NCBI GenBank assembly: GCA_013388555.1
Contig: JACAFD010000241.1
Span: forward strand, 1 to 38,711
Source of the DNA: Nitrospirota bacterium
GTDB taxonomy: Bacteria > Nitrospirota > Nitrospiria > Nitrospirales > Nitrospiraceae
DNA: 38,711 bases
Direction of reading: 5' to 3'
Below the pieces are notes generated by a model. The model was not told where the DNA came from, made no database searches, and saw only the letters and a list, made by a program, of their open reading frames with translations. Positions 1-7,606 of this stretch are shown here, one piece after another. A program made the translations under genes and the position numbers. Every line of letters starts with the position of its first letter. Positions within the stretch are counted from its first letter, which is position 1.

Positions 1-115
1 GCTGTTCGGGGGAACCGGGGGCGTGGCGGCGCAGATTGTCTGCCGCATGTCGAACCTGTGCGATGTGGTCTGGAACAACGAGGACAAGAAGGTCTTGCAC
101 GTCCTCCCCTACTAA
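1..115 (+). CDS. amoC: Ammonia monooxygenase subunit C, C-terminal end (partial)
   Basis: The window opens inside a reading frame that runs to a TAA at 113-115 and encodes about 37 residues ending in VLHVLPY. The stretch [16 protein letters not shown] resembles the C-terminal tail of AmoC/PmoC proteins. Its place directly upstream of amoA and amoB matches the universal amoC-amoA-amoB order of bacterial ammonia monooxygenases. AmoC is a membrane subunit of the copper enzyme that turns ammonia into hydroxylamine; in the related particulate methane monooxygenase this subunit carries an essential copper site, but those ligands lie upstream of the window. The identification rests on the tail plus gene order. 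It cannot be decided from this fragment how the gene starts or whether a promoter precedes it. Confidence 0.85.
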   Translation, partial: LFGGTGGVAAQIVCRMSNLCDVVWNNEDKKVLHVLPY

Positions 116-135
116 GGGGCATTCGACTGTGGCGC

Positions 136-174
136 GTCGGCCCCGTGCTTCGGATGCCGGACTGCGGGGCCGGC
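136..174 (+). promoter_or_regulatory. Intercistronic hairpin between amoC and amoA
   Basis: GTCGGCCCCG (136-145) can pair with CGGGGCCGGC (165-174) over ten base pairs, nine Watson-Crick and one G-T, enclosing a 19-base loop. No T-run follows, so it is not a classical intrinsic terminator. A terminator-like structure between amoC and amoA is known in Nitrosomonas, where it is linked to separate amoC and amoAB transcript levels. By analogy this hairpin may act in RNA processing, stability or partial attenuation. Confidence 0.55.
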
Positions 175-193
175 GGAACAATGGAGGAGACAG

Positions 194-235
194 ATGTTTA
201 GAATGAGTGAGGAGGCGACAAATGGCACTGTTTAG
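194..235 (+). CDS. Possible 13-codon leader ORF overlapping the amoA start
   Basis: An ATG at 194 lies four bases after a strong ribosome binding site (GGAGGAG, 183-189) and opens a 13-codon frame (MFRMSEEATNGTV) that stops at 233-235, just past the amoA ATG at 222 and in another frame. The second ribosome binding site, for amoA, sits inside this small ORF. The arrangement would suit translational coupling, in which ribosomes finishing the leader start amoA. It could equally be chance. No peptide function is suggested. Confidence 0.3.
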   Translation: MFRMSEEATNGTV

Positions 236-1097
236 AACAGCTGAAATTATTAAAGCCAGCAAGCTACCGCCGGAAGGCGTCAAGCTGTCGAGAATGATCG
301 ACGCGATCTATTTCATTCCGATCGCGTATTTTGGAGTGTTCGCGACCTTCCATATGCATTTCGATCTGCTGGCAGGGGACTGGGATTTCTGGATCGACTG
401 GAAGGACCGGCAATTCTGGGTCACAGTGACTCCTATTGTGGAGGTGATGTACCCAGGGGCGATTATGTACTATTTCTGGACGTTTTATCGGCAACCATTT
501 GGTGCGACGTTAAGTATCACGGGACTCCTTGTCGGGAAATGGATCACGATTGTTCTTGCCTGGTACTGGTGGGCCAATTTCCCGGCAAACTTCGTCATGC
601 CGGCCACAATGGTCTCCAGCGCACTGATCCTCGACTGCACCCTGTTGCTGACCAGAAGTTGGATGCTCACAGCCATATTCGGGGTGTGGGCATTCGCAAT
701 GATGTTTAATCCGTCAAACTACCCTCTGTTCGCATACAGCCATCAACCGGTGGTAGTAGATGGTCAGCTGCTCTCGCTGGCCGACTATATGGGTTTCACC
801 TTTGTCCGTACGGGAACGCCTGAATATATCAGGATCATCGAGGTGGGGTCGCTGCGTACATTCGGCGGACACACCGTCTGGATTTCGGCCTTCTTCTCGG
901 CCTTCATCTCCATGTTGATGTTCACCATTTGGTGGCAAGTTGGCCATTTCGTCGGCCAATCCTTCTTCTGGGTTAAAGGCAAGAGAGGAGTGCGGTACCG
1001 GAAGAATGACATCATGATCGTCGGCACGGATGAATACGCATTGCGGCATGGAACGTTACCGGGTGTTCCAGCGCCAGTATTGGAAGGGAAATCATGA
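222..1097 (+). CDS. amoA: Ammonia monooxygenase subunit A
   Basis: AmoA is a membrane subunit of ammonia monooxygenase, which oxidises ammonia to hydroxylamine with O2 and two electrons. The 291-residue product carries the family signature HFDLLAGDWDFWIDWKDRQF near residue 50, the block FVRTGTPEYIRIIE, and SLRTFGGHT near residue 215, plus several hydrophobic membrane spans. The ATG at 222 is chosen over an in-frame GTG at 207 because GGAGG at 211-215 lies six bases upstream of it and the protein then begins MALFRTAEI. The stop overlaps the amoB start (ATGA), so the two are translationally coupled. The family also contains methane monooxygenase PmoA; the surrounding Nitrospira-like genes favour AmoA of a comammox organism, but substrate cannot be proven from sequence alone. 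Confidence 0.92.
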   Translation: MALFRTAEIIKASKLPPEGVKLSRMIDAIYFIPIAYFGVFATFHMHFDLLAGDWDFWIDWKDRQFWVTVTPIVEVMYPGAIMYYFWTFYRQPFGATLSITGLLVGKWITIVLAWYWWANFPANFVMPATMVSSALILDCTLLLTRSWMLTAIFGVWAFAMMFNPSNYPLFAYSHQPVVVDGQLLSLADYMGFTFVRTGTPEYIRIIEVGSLRTFGGHTVWISAFFSAFISMLMFTIWWQVGHFVGQSFFWVKGKRGVRYRKNDIMIVGTDEYALRHGTLPGVPAPVLEGKS

Positions 1098-2356
1098 ACA
1101 CAAAAAACATACTAAAGTTTTGTGTGATCGGTTCAGTCGGGGTGGCGACACTCGGGCTTACCCTGGTGTTCAATGCCTCTCCTGCTGTCGCCCACGGGGA
1201 GCGCTCTCAGGAACCATTCCTCCGGATGCGTACCGCCCAGTGGTACGATACAAGGTGGAATCCTGGGAAGACCGCCGTCAACGACGAAGCTATGCTATCG
1301 GGGAAGATGCATATCGCCGAAGACTGGCCACGGGCGGTCGTCAGACCTACCCGCACTTTCATCAACGTAGGTAGCCCGAGTTCGGTGTTCACTCGCCTCA
1401 GTTCGAAAGTGAACGGGACACCGATGTTCACATCCGGCCCGATGGAACTAGGCGGGGACTACGAGTACGTGATCAAGCTGAGGGCTCGGCTACCGGGCCA
1501 CCACCACATCCACCCGATGTTGGCGGTCAATGGTGCCGGTCCTATTGCAGGACCTGGTGGCTGGATGGACATCACCGGCAACCACAAAGATTTCACCAAC
1601 CCGATAAAATTGTTGGTGGGAGGAACTGTAGATACGGAGACGGCAGGTCTGGCACAGGGAATCTTCTGGCATATTCTCTGGGGAGGTCTCGGATTCCTCT
1701 GGATCGGCTGGTTCATGGTTAGACCGATGTTCCTCATTCGCGCCAGAGTGCTCGCACAGGAAGGCGGGGATGAATTGATGAATGACCCGGCTGACCGCGT
1801 GGCAGCCTATGTCATGCTAGGAGTGTGTTTTACTATCATCGCAATCGGTTTCTTCGTTACAGACTCCCAGTATCCTTATACAGTGCCGCTCCAGGCTGGT
1901 GCGCCGTTGATTAAGCCGACGCATCTGCAGTCAGATCTCACAATGAAGGTACTCGCCGCGGATTACGACGTCCCGGGTCGTGCCCTCCGCATGACCCTGA
2001 CGGTCACCAATAATGGCGAAACCCCCTTGAGGATCGGAGAATTCACAACGGCAGGTATCAGGTTCCTCAACAAGGTCGGCGTGGCCAATAATATGGATCC
2101 AAACTATCCAGCAGAAATTATGGCTCTCGACGGCTTGAACATGGAAGATGATTCCCCGATCCTCCCAGGCGAAACGAAGGATATCAAGATTGATTCCAGA
2201 GATTCGCTGTGGGAGTTCCAGAGACTGATGGATCTGGTACACGATCCGGAGCAACGCTTTGGTGGGCTGGTTATGTCCTGGGATGATTCAGGAAATCGGC
2301 ACATCAACAGCATCTCCGGTCCCGTTATCCCGGTCTTTACCAGGGCTCAGGGGTAA
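1094..2356 (+). CDS. amoB: Ammonia monooxygenase subunit B
   Basis: AmoB is the mainly periplasmic subunit of the copper monooxygenase. The 420-residue product starts with a signal peptide ending near the VAHGE motif. His34 right after the predicted cleavage region, and His138 and His140 in the GHHHIHP motif, correspond to the three histidines that bind copper in PmoB of methane monooxygenase. Two membrane segments follow at about residues 188-206 and 235-253, and then a second cupredoxin-like domain. The start codon overlaps the amoA stop by four bases. A strong terminator lies about 30 bases after the stop, so the operon ends here; no amoD/amoE-like gene follows, unlike some other amo clusters. 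Length and domain order are normal for the family. Confidence 0.93.
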   Translation: MNTKNILKFCVIGSVGVATLGLTLVFNASPAVAHGERSQEPFLRMRTAQWYDTRWNPGKTAVNDEAMLSGKMHIAEDWPRAVVRPTRTFINVGSPSSVFTRLSSKVNGTPMFTSGPMELGGDYEYVIKLRARLPGHHHIHPMLAVNGAGPIAGPGGWMDITGNHKDFTNPIKLLVGGTVDTETAGLAQGIFWHILWGGLGFLWIGWFMVRPMFLIRARVLAQEGGDELMNDPADRVAAYVMLGVCFTIIAIGFFVTDSQYPYTVPLQAGAPLIKPTHLQSDLTMKVLAADYDVPGRALRMTLTVTNNGETPLRIGEFTTAGIRFLNKVGVANNMDPNYPAEIMALDGLNMEDDSPILPGETKDIKIDSRDSLWEFQRLMDLVHDPEQRFGGLVMSWDDSGNRHINSISGPVIPVFTRAQG

Positions 2357-2387
2357 GTTCACGGTTTAAACACGTGCAGACGTGAAG

Positions 2388-2430
2388 CCGATCCGCCCTC
2401 GTCGCAAGACGAGTGGCGGATCGGTTTTTT
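2388..2430 (+). terminator. Rho-independent terminator of the amo operon
   Basis: CCGATCCGCC (2388-2397) pairs with GGCGGATCGG (2415-2424), and inside it CTCGTC pairs with GACGAG around a GCAA tetraloop. This makes a 16-bp stem with one bulged T, followed directly by six T residues (2425-2430). It lies 32 bases past the amoB stop and is a textbook intrinsic terminator. Confidence 0.93.
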
Positions 2431-2678
2431 AACGGCTATGCCAAACCAGTGGCCTATTACATCAGCGCGGTGATAACATCAGGTTTCAGACGGTACCCCC
2501 TCGCAGACAACCCCGTTACATAATGGTTGGCCAGGTTCTGCGTCACACCTCTGGGTCTTCGTCAACATCCTGAATGCGCTTTCCTTCTAATCGGATGCCT
2601 TTCCTACACCCCCTTCCCTCCCTCCCACAGCCGCTTATTGTGGATTGTTCGCATGTTTCGCTTGACCATTCTTCTCGG

Positions 2679-2708
2679 TTGTTTTTCCAGGGAAGGAGAT
2701 ATTATAGT
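2679..2708 (+). promoter_or_regulatory. Putative promoter of the first SUMF1 gene
   Basis: TTGTTT (2679-2684) and TATAGT (2703-2708) are 18 bases apart. The same two words at the same spacing, in the shared context GGTTGTTTTT...ATTATAGTTT, stand about 75 bases upstream of the paralogous gene at 3859. Conservation between the two copies is the main support. The rest of 2431-2775 shows no convincing gene, although one frame is open without a plausible start. Confidence 0.55.
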
Positions 2709-2775
2709 TTCCGCCGATCAGGACTTGATGAGGGCAGGACGCTATGATTCTCTCAATAACATGCGGAGGCGGTTC

Positions 2776-3546
2776 ATGAGAAGAATGTTTATGTTGATTG
2801 TGCTACTCGGCCTCGCTACGGACCAGGCGATGGCAGTTGAACCAGGTGATAAAAGTTCCCGGGACTCTCAATCGATGGCGCTGGTGCCGGCAGGGGAGTT
2901 CACGATGGGGAGTGCGGCGGGGGATTCAGATGAACAACCGGAGCGAAAGATCTATCTTGATGCTTTCATGATAGATAAGTATGAAGTGACCGTAGGACAG
3001 TATGCGGCTTTTTTGCAGGCGAAAGGGGTTGAACCGCCTGCGGACTGGAAGACGATGAACCAACCAGCACACCAGAATCGCCCAGCTGCGAATATGGATT
3101 CGGTGGATGCGGCGGCATACTGCAAGTGGGTCAACAAACGTCTGCCGACAGAGGCGGAGTGGGAGAAGGCAGCGCGTGGGACTGACGGCCGCATCTATCC
3201 ATGGGGCAACGAACTACCGACACCTCGTCACGCGAACTTCGGCAAAGCGGATTGGAACAACCATGGCGCCCTGACACCGGTTGGGTCGTTCGAAGAGGGC
3301 AAGGGCCCCTATGGCACCTATGACATGGCCGGAAATGTCTGGGAATGGGTGAGCGACTGGTATGACTTTCGTTACTACAAGAGTGGCCCGACAAAGAACC
3401 CGACAGGCCCGCCTTCTGGTGGAACAAAGGTGATCCGTGGCGGGGCATGGAATAGCAATGCGCGGGCGCTGCGCTCCGCGAATCGAAGCCTGATTTCTCC
3501 CACGGACCAGGGACTTACCGGGTTCAGGTGCGCGAAGAACCCTTAG
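2776..3546 (+). CDS. SUMF1/FGE-sulfatase domain secreted protein, copy 1
   Basis: The product (256 residues) has a signal peptide (MRRMFMLIVLLGL, cleavage near QAMA) followed by one formylglycine-generating-enzyme-like (SUMF1) domain. Family landmarks are VPAGEFTMGS, KRLPTEAEWEKAARG, YPWGN, YDMAGNVWEWVSDWY, VIRGGAWN and the terminal GFRCAKNP. In true FGE the RGGS segment carries two active-site cysteines; here it reads RGGAWNSNARALRSANR with none, so oxidation of a sulfatase cysteine is unlikely. Members like this are usually structural or ligand-binding, and the real role is unknown. The start at 2776 has GGAGG six bases upstream; upstream in-frame codons extend to 2527 but add a sequence with no family resemblance. 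It is the first gene after the amo terminator and has a close tandem paralogue at 3859. Confidence 0.82.
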   Translation: MRRMFMLIVLLGLATDQAMAVEPGDKSSRDSQSMALVPAGEFTMGSAAGDSDEQPERKIYLDAFMIDKYEVTVGQYAAFLQAKGVEPPADWKTMNQPAHQNRPAANMDSVDAAAYCKWVNKRLPTEAEWEKAARGTDGRIYPWGNELPTPRHANFGKADWNNHGALTPVGSFEEGKGPYGTYDMAGNVWEWVSDWYDFRYYKSGPTKNPTGPPSGGTKVIRGGAWNSNARALRSANRSLISPTDQGLTGFRCAKNP

Positions 3547-3576
3547 ACAGGAAGTGAAAGTCCCAGCCGAGGGAAA

Positions 3577-3612
3577 GTCCTGAGGTCATAGCTCAGGATC
3601 GCCCCCCCCCCC
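3577..3612 (+). repeat. Short hairpin followed by an 11-base C tract
   Basis: TCCTGAG (3578-3584) pairs with CTCAGGA (3592-3598) around a seven-base loop, followed by an unbroken run of eleven C residues at 3602-3612. There is no T-run. The C tract is non-coding, lies about 60 bases after a stop codon, and is a likely slippage site in replication or sequencing. Confidence 0.5.
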
Positions 3613-3621
3613 GAGCCTCGT

Positions 3622-3742
3622 GGGACTGGCATAGTCGGTTGTTTTCTGGTTGGTTTGGTTCAACGAGGCTGACCAGATGAACAAAATGAACAGACAAATC
3701 AGACCAACCAGTTCCGCTCGTTCGGTCTCACATACCAGTCCC
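3622..3742. repeat. Long imperfect palindromic element, copy 1
   Basis: The outer arms GGGACTGG (3622-3629) and CCAGTCCC (3735-3742) are perfectly complementary. Inside, CTGGTTGGTTTGGTT (3646-3660) pairs with AATCAGACCAACCAG (3697-3711) at 13 of 15 positions. The element is built from TGGTTTG-like words and their complements and fills most of the gap between the two SUMF1 genes. Related elements lie at 16703-16797 and 21072-21160. It may act as a terminator or RNA stabiliser, or be a non-autonomous mobile repeat. Confidence 0.65.
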
Positions 3743-3760
3743 GCCTGACTATCTACATGG

Positions 3761-3790
3761 TTGTTTTTTTGAGGTACCAGGCATTATAGT
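3761..3790 (+). promoter_or_regulatory. Putative promoter of the second SUMF1 gene
   Basis: TTGTTT (3761-3766) and TATAGT (3785-3790), spaced 18 bases, match the arrangement upstream of the first SUMF1 gene base for base in the two hexamers and lie at nearly the same distance from the start codon. The upstream region therefore seems to have been duplicated with the gene. Confidence 0.55.
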
Positions 3791-3858
3791 TTTTGCCCAT
3801 TAGCCCATGCTAGCGTAGGGCGGAATGGCTCTTCGGAAAAATATTGTGGAGGGAGTTC

Positions 3859-4689
3859 ATGAGAAGGATGCTTGTGATGGTCGCGTTGTTCTGCCTTGTT
3901 ACGTATCCGGCCATGGCCGCAATAACCGGTGAGAAAGGGCCCCTGCAGCCTGCCACAGAGCTCAAACAAGGTTACGCGAAGGCGGTTTCGGCTCAAACGC
4001 AAGATCCGTCGATGGTGTTGATACCGGCTGGTGAGTTTTCGATGGGAAGTGCGGCGGGAGATCCAGACGAACGCCCACCCCACCAGGTTTATCTAGACTC
4101 ATATTTGATAGATAAGTACGAAGTCTCGGTGGAACAGTATGCGGCGTTTCTGCAGGAGACAGGGACTAGTTCACCATCGGACTGGAGGGCGATGAACCAG
4201 CTTTCGAATAAGAAGCGGCCGGTCTCAAGTGTGGATTGGGCGGATGCAGCTGCGTACTGTAAATGGGCTGGCAAGCGCTTGCCAACGGAAGCGGAATGGG
4301 AAAAGGCGGCGCGAGGGACTGATGGCCGTCTGTATCCCTGGGGCAACGAACCACCAACACCGCGCCACGCAAACTATGGGCAGACAGGATCAAGCAACTA
4401 TGGGGCTTTGGCGCCGGTGGGGTCGTTTGAAGAGGGCAAAAGCCCCTATGTCGTGTACGATATGGCTGGGAATGTCTGGGAGTGGGTCAGTGACTGGTAT
4501 GACTATGACTATTACAAAGCCAGCCCGCCGAGGAATCCAGAAGGACCGCTGACGGGTGGGTTCAAAGGGATTCGTGGCGGCTCTTGGAACAGCAGTCCGC
4601 GAGCGTTGCGCTCTGCGGATCGGTACTGGGATCCCCCAACATTCAGAAGCCAATACCTTCCTGGTTTCCGATGCGTGAAAAAACCATAG
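3859..4689 (+). CDS. SUMF1/FGE-sulfatase domain secreted protein, copy 2
   Basis: This 276-residue paralogue of the upstream gene shares the layout of signal peptide (MRRMLVMVALFCL), a short linker and one SUMF1 domain. Shared landmarks include VLIPAGEFSMGSAAGD, KRLPTEAEWEKAARGTDGR, YPWGNE, YDMAGNVWEWVSDWYDYDYY, IRGGSWN and a terminal GFRCVKKP. The two FGE catalytic cysteines are again missing, so catalysis of the formylglycine type is not expected. The start region (GGAGGGAG, then TTCATGAGAAGGATG) is nearly identical to that of copy 1, which supports ATG 3859 over an in-frame TTG at 3844. Copy 2 has about 20 more residues between signal peptide and domain. The gene ends 18 bases from the convergent yggS. 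Function is unknown; location beside amoCAB may or may not be meaningful. Confidence 0.82.
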   Translation: MRRMLVMVALFCLVTYPAMAAITGEKGPLQPATELKQGYAKAVSAQTQDPSMVLIPAGEFSMGSAAGDPDERPPHQVYLDSYLIDKYEVSVEQYAAFLQETGTSSPSDWRAMNQLSNKKRPVSSVDWADAAAYCKWAGKRLPTEAEWEKAARGTDGRLYPWGNEPPTPRHANYGQTGSSNYGALAPVGSFEEGKSPYVVYDMAGNVWEWVSDWYDYDYYKASPPRNPEGPLTGGFKGIRGGSWNSSPRALRSADRYWDPPTFRSQYLPGFRCVKKP

Positions 4690-4707
4690 CCATCGGCCTT
4701 CAACCCT

Positions 4708-5448
4708 TCAAAGCTCTTGGGCTCTCTTGGCTGCGAGGGCTGCTATCTCTTCAGGGATCAGATAACGCCTGGGTCCAAAAATCGCCGTGCCGACGCGTAC
4801 CATCGTCGCACCTTCGGAAATGGCAATATCCATATCTTCTGACATTCCCATAGAGAGCGTATCGAGTTCGTATCCATCCCGCTTGAGCCGATCAAACAGT
4901 TCCCACAGCATGTGAAACTGGCTGCGCTGTAACGCCGTGGCAGTTGTGAGCTCAGGGACGGCCATCAATCCGCGCAGTTTCAGGCGTGGCAGGCGCATGG
5001 CATGCGAGGCCAGACTAGCCAGCTCTTCAGGAGCCACACCGCTTTTACTCGCTTCCCCGCTCACATTGACCTGTAAACAGATTTGTAACGGCGGCAATGA
5101 TTCAGGCCTGTCCTTCGACAGCCGATCGGCAATTTTTGTTCTGTCCACACTGTGAACCCAGGAAAAATTCTCCGAGATGCGTCGCGTCTTATTGCTTTGT
5201 ATCGGGCCGATAAAATGCCATTCGATCGGAAGATCGGTAAGGTACTGCATTTTCCCCAGCGCTTCCTGCAGGTAATTCTCGCCAAAAATCTTTTGTCCTG
5301 CCTGGTATGCTTCCCGCAATCGCTCGGCCGGGTTGGTTTTGCTCGCTGCGAGCAGCGTGATCTCGCCTGGTTGCCGGCCGAAGGATTGCGCCACAGTGGC
5401 AATACGGTCATGGACGGCTTGCAGCCGTGAGGCGATGGTTGTCGTCAT
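4708..5448 (-). CDS. yggS: YggS-family pyridoxal 5'-phosphate homeostasis protein
   Basis: The 246-residue product is a full-length member of the YggS/PROSC family, cytosolic single-domain PLP-binding proteins that buffer vitamin B6 and affect amino-acid pools. Lys37 in the AASKTNP motif is the expected Schiff-base lysine. Other family blocks are IFGENYLQEA, EWHFIGPIQSNK, HSVDR, CLQVNVSGEASKSG, RGLMAVPE and LSMGMSEDMDIAISEGATMVRVGTAIFG (the phosphate-binding end). The start is the first ATG of the frame, with GAGGATA upstream. It is convergent with the second SUMF1 gene and lies 189 bases downstream of cfa on the same strand. In many bacteria yggS neighbours cell-division or proC genes; that is not the case here. 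Confidence 0.93.
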   Translation of the reverse strand: MTTTIASRLQAVHDRIATVAQSFGRQPGEITLLAASKTNPAERLREAYQAGQKIFGENYLQEALGKMQYLTDLPIEWHFIGPIQSNKTRRISENFSWVHSVDRTKIADRLSKDRPESLPPLQICLQVNVSGEASKSGVAPEELASLASHAMRLPRLKLRGLMAVPELTTATALQRSQFHMLWELFDRLKRDGYELDTLSMGMSEDMDIAISEGATMVRVGTAIFGPRRYLIPEEIAALAAKRAQEL

Positions 5449-5637
5449 GTGTCCGGGTATCCTCTGTTCTTGAAATGGCTTACAGGTAATGACGCACTAT
5501 GAAGATCTCACTTTCCGCTATCTAGCAATCCGCAGCACAACTCTTCGGACAAGGAGGAATATCAGGAGAAGCCCACCGCTAGCGCCTCAAGACATTCTTA
5601 CTCATGATTGAGCCCTCAGATCGCTGCGAGAATACCG

Positions 5638-6825
5638 CTAGCGATACATATATTCCCGAGTCAGAGGAAGAGAGTTGTTCAATCCGTTCGTAAAAATGAT
5701 TTGATAGAGCCGCGGGTTCCCATAACGGAAGTTGATGACGCAACCATTGAGAAACATTCGCCACATACGAACGAACGATGCATCGAACATCTTTTCGATT
5801 GTCTTGACGTGTGCCTCGTATCGCGTGCACCATTCCTCAACCGTTTTTGCATAGTGCAGGCGAAGGTTTTCGATGTCAGTCGGAACGAGTCCGATTTCGC
5901 CCATGGTACGTACGATTTCATCGAGTGAGGGAATGTACCCACCCGGAAAGATGTATTTCAATGTCCAAGGATCGCCTGGCGTCGATCGCTCTTCTCCGAT
6001 AGTATGAAGCAACCCTATGCCCTCGCGCTTCAGCAGCGACTGCGCCTTTTCCATAAACGTAGGAATGAATTGTTTCCCTACATGTTCAAACATCCCGATA
6101 GAAACGAATTTGTCAAATGTGCCCTCAAGCTTCCGGTAATCCTCGAACACAACCGAAATCTCCTTTGAGAGCCCCTCGCGCTTAATCAAATCGGTCGCAT
6201 ACTCAACTTGTTGCTTCGACAGTGAGCAGCCGACGCCGCGCACGCCATATTGTCTGGCCGCGTAGATCAACATCCCGCCCCAGCCACAGCCGATGTCAAC
6301 CAGTGTTTCGCCGGACTTTAACTGGAGTTTACGGCAGATATGTTCATACTTCTGCTGTTGTGCTTGCTCGAGTGTATCGTCTTCATGACGGAAGTAGGCA
6401 CACGAGTAGGCCATGCTCTCGTCCAGCCACAGCTTGTAGAAGTCGTTCCCGAGATCGTAATGGTGGGCGATGTGTTTGGGCGCACGCGAGAGCGTGTTGA
6501 GTGAAGTCTGACGCAGGTGCTGAAAGGCAAGCTTCGTTTTCAAGCCGAGAGGCAGATTGAGAAATGCGGCATCTGTCCCGAAGCGAAGAAGCTGTCTGAA
6601 ATCTCCCTCTACCTGAATATCCCCTCCCATATACTCTTCACCAAAGCCCAACGACCCGCTTTCAAGCACATGTTCTGCCGCTCGCTTCGTTGCAAAAGTC
6701 AGAAGGAACTGCCTCTTACCCATACCGTAGGAGTTTCTCTTTCCATCCCAGAACTGGACCTCAAAAGAAACCTCTGGTATATGGTCACTTAATTTACGGA
6801 AAAGCTGCTCAAGAGTTTTTCGCAT
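5638..6825 (-). CDS. cfa: Cyclopropane-fatty-acyl-phospholipid synthase family protein
   Basis: The enzyme transfers a methylene group from S-adenosylmethionine to double bonds of membrane phospholipid acyl chains. The 395-residue product has an N-terminal lipid-binding part (to about residue 110) and a methyltransferase domain. It shows HHYDLGNDFYKLWLDESMAYSCAYF, the SAM-binding VDIGCGWGG near residue 177, VGCSLSKQQVEYA, SIGMFEHVG and FPGGYIPSLDE, all typical of CFA synthases. GGTAGG lies just ahead of the ATG. The flanking gaps carry no obvious cofactor genes. Related enzymes make methylated rather than cyclopropane fatty acids, so the exact product is not fixed by sequence. Confidence 0.9.
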   Translation of the reverse strand: MRKTLEQLFRKLSDHIPEVSFEVQFWDGKRNSYGMGKRQFLLTFATKRAAEHVLESGSLGFGEEYMGGDIQVEGDFRQLLRFGTDAAFLNLPLGLKTKLAFQHLRQTSLNTLSRAPKHIAHHYDLGNDFYKLWLDESMAYSCAYFRHEDDTLEQAQQQKYEHICRKLQLKSGETLVDIGCGWGGMLIYAARQYGVRGVGCSLSKQQVEYATDLIKREGLSKEISVVFEDYRKLEGTFDKFVSIGMFEHVGKQFIPTFMEKAQSLLKREGIGLLHTIGEERSTPGDPWTLKYIFPGGYIPSLDEIVRTMGEIGLVPTDIENLRLHYAKTVEEWCTRYEAHVKTIEKMFDASFVRMWRMFLNGCVINFRYGNPRLYQIIFTNGLNNSLPLTREYMYR

Positions 6826-7195
6826 GACCTACCTTTTCCTGGTTATTAGCAGGTTACTTTTGAGGTGGGCAGAAGATTAAACATACTCAAGAGGCCCTAA
6901 TAGATGCCTGTGATAAGCTCTTTCCCCGGGTCTTGTCAAGATGTCTATGGGGAAGGGAATGTGATGTAGGGGGATGGTTCTATGTCGGTCCACAGTTCAC
7001 AGCTTTGAGCAGAGAGATGTCGTCAAGAACCACTGGCTTGGATAGGCATCCGGCATCGAGATCTCATATTCCCCTACTGCCGTGATCCGCGTGTGGGGGT
7101 TGTTTTTTATGGCAAAGTAACTGACAATGAAACCGGTCCATCAACCGAGTCATCATTGGGCCAACTGCGTCAACAACTACATAAGGGGCATCACC
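6826..7195. other. Gene-free region between divergent genes
   Basis: These 370 bases separate cfa (minus) from the small secreted protein gene (plus), so both promoters should lie here. No clear -10/-35 pair, operator palindrome or RNA gene could be picked out by eye. An in-frame upstream extension of the next gene to 7127 lacks a ribosome binding site and would bury the signal peptide. Confidence 0.4.
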
Positions 7196-7576
7196 ATGAA
7201 ATTGCAGAATGTGTTGTGGATAGCGATCGCATTGATAATCCCCGGTACGGCCTGGGCTTATGGTGACAGCAGCGGCGGCAGTAATTTGATCGCCTGCACC
7301 GCAAAGTTCTCAAAGTTTAGCCCGCCGAATAATACAGAAGTGGCGGCAAGTTCTGAATTCTCATTTTTTGCATCTACGCCGACTAATCCGAATAGTATAA
7401 GGGTTACGATAAAAGACCAATTAGTCCCGATCACAGTGACTGCGAAACATGATGGGCTTCAAGTCACCGGCAAACTACCTGCCACAGTAAAAGGAACCTA
7501 CGCAAAAATTAACCTGACGGGGAAAGGTCCCAATCAATGCGAAGCGAGCGGTGGGTGGTTGGTGAAAGTGAAGTGA
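7196..7576 (+). CDS. Small secreted protein of unknown function
   Basis: The 126-residue product has a clear signal peptide (MKLQNVLWIAIALIIPGTAWA, cleavage before YGDSS). The mature part is small and probably all beta: it contains FSPPNNTEVAASSEFSF, then alternating hydrophobic strands, and ends in SGGWLVKVK. The opening phrase about PPN-tEV...SFFAS resembles the edge of Ig-like/CopC-type folds, but the copper-binding residues of CopC cannot be recognised. Two cysteines (in IACTAKF and NQCEASG) could form a disulfide. ATG 7196 is chosen because it starts the signal peptide; an upstream in-frame ATG at 7127 does not. It converges on the OmpA-like gene with a strong hairpin between them. I do not recognise a named family. 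Confidence 0.7.
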   Translation: MKLQNVLWIAIALIIPGTAWAYGDSSGGSNLIACTAKFSKFSPPNNTEVAASSEFSFFASTPTNPNSIRVTIKDQLVPITVTAKHDGLQVTGKLPATVKGTYAKINLTGKGPNQCEASGGWLVKVK

Positions 7577-7606
7577 CTGAATCATCCGGTAGCCGAAAGC
7601 ATGATA

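Noticed and set aside
2527-2775. Upstream extension of the first SUMF1 frame to a GTG at 2527
   Set aside because: No ribosome binding site, no family resemblance, and a conserved promoter lies inside the region.
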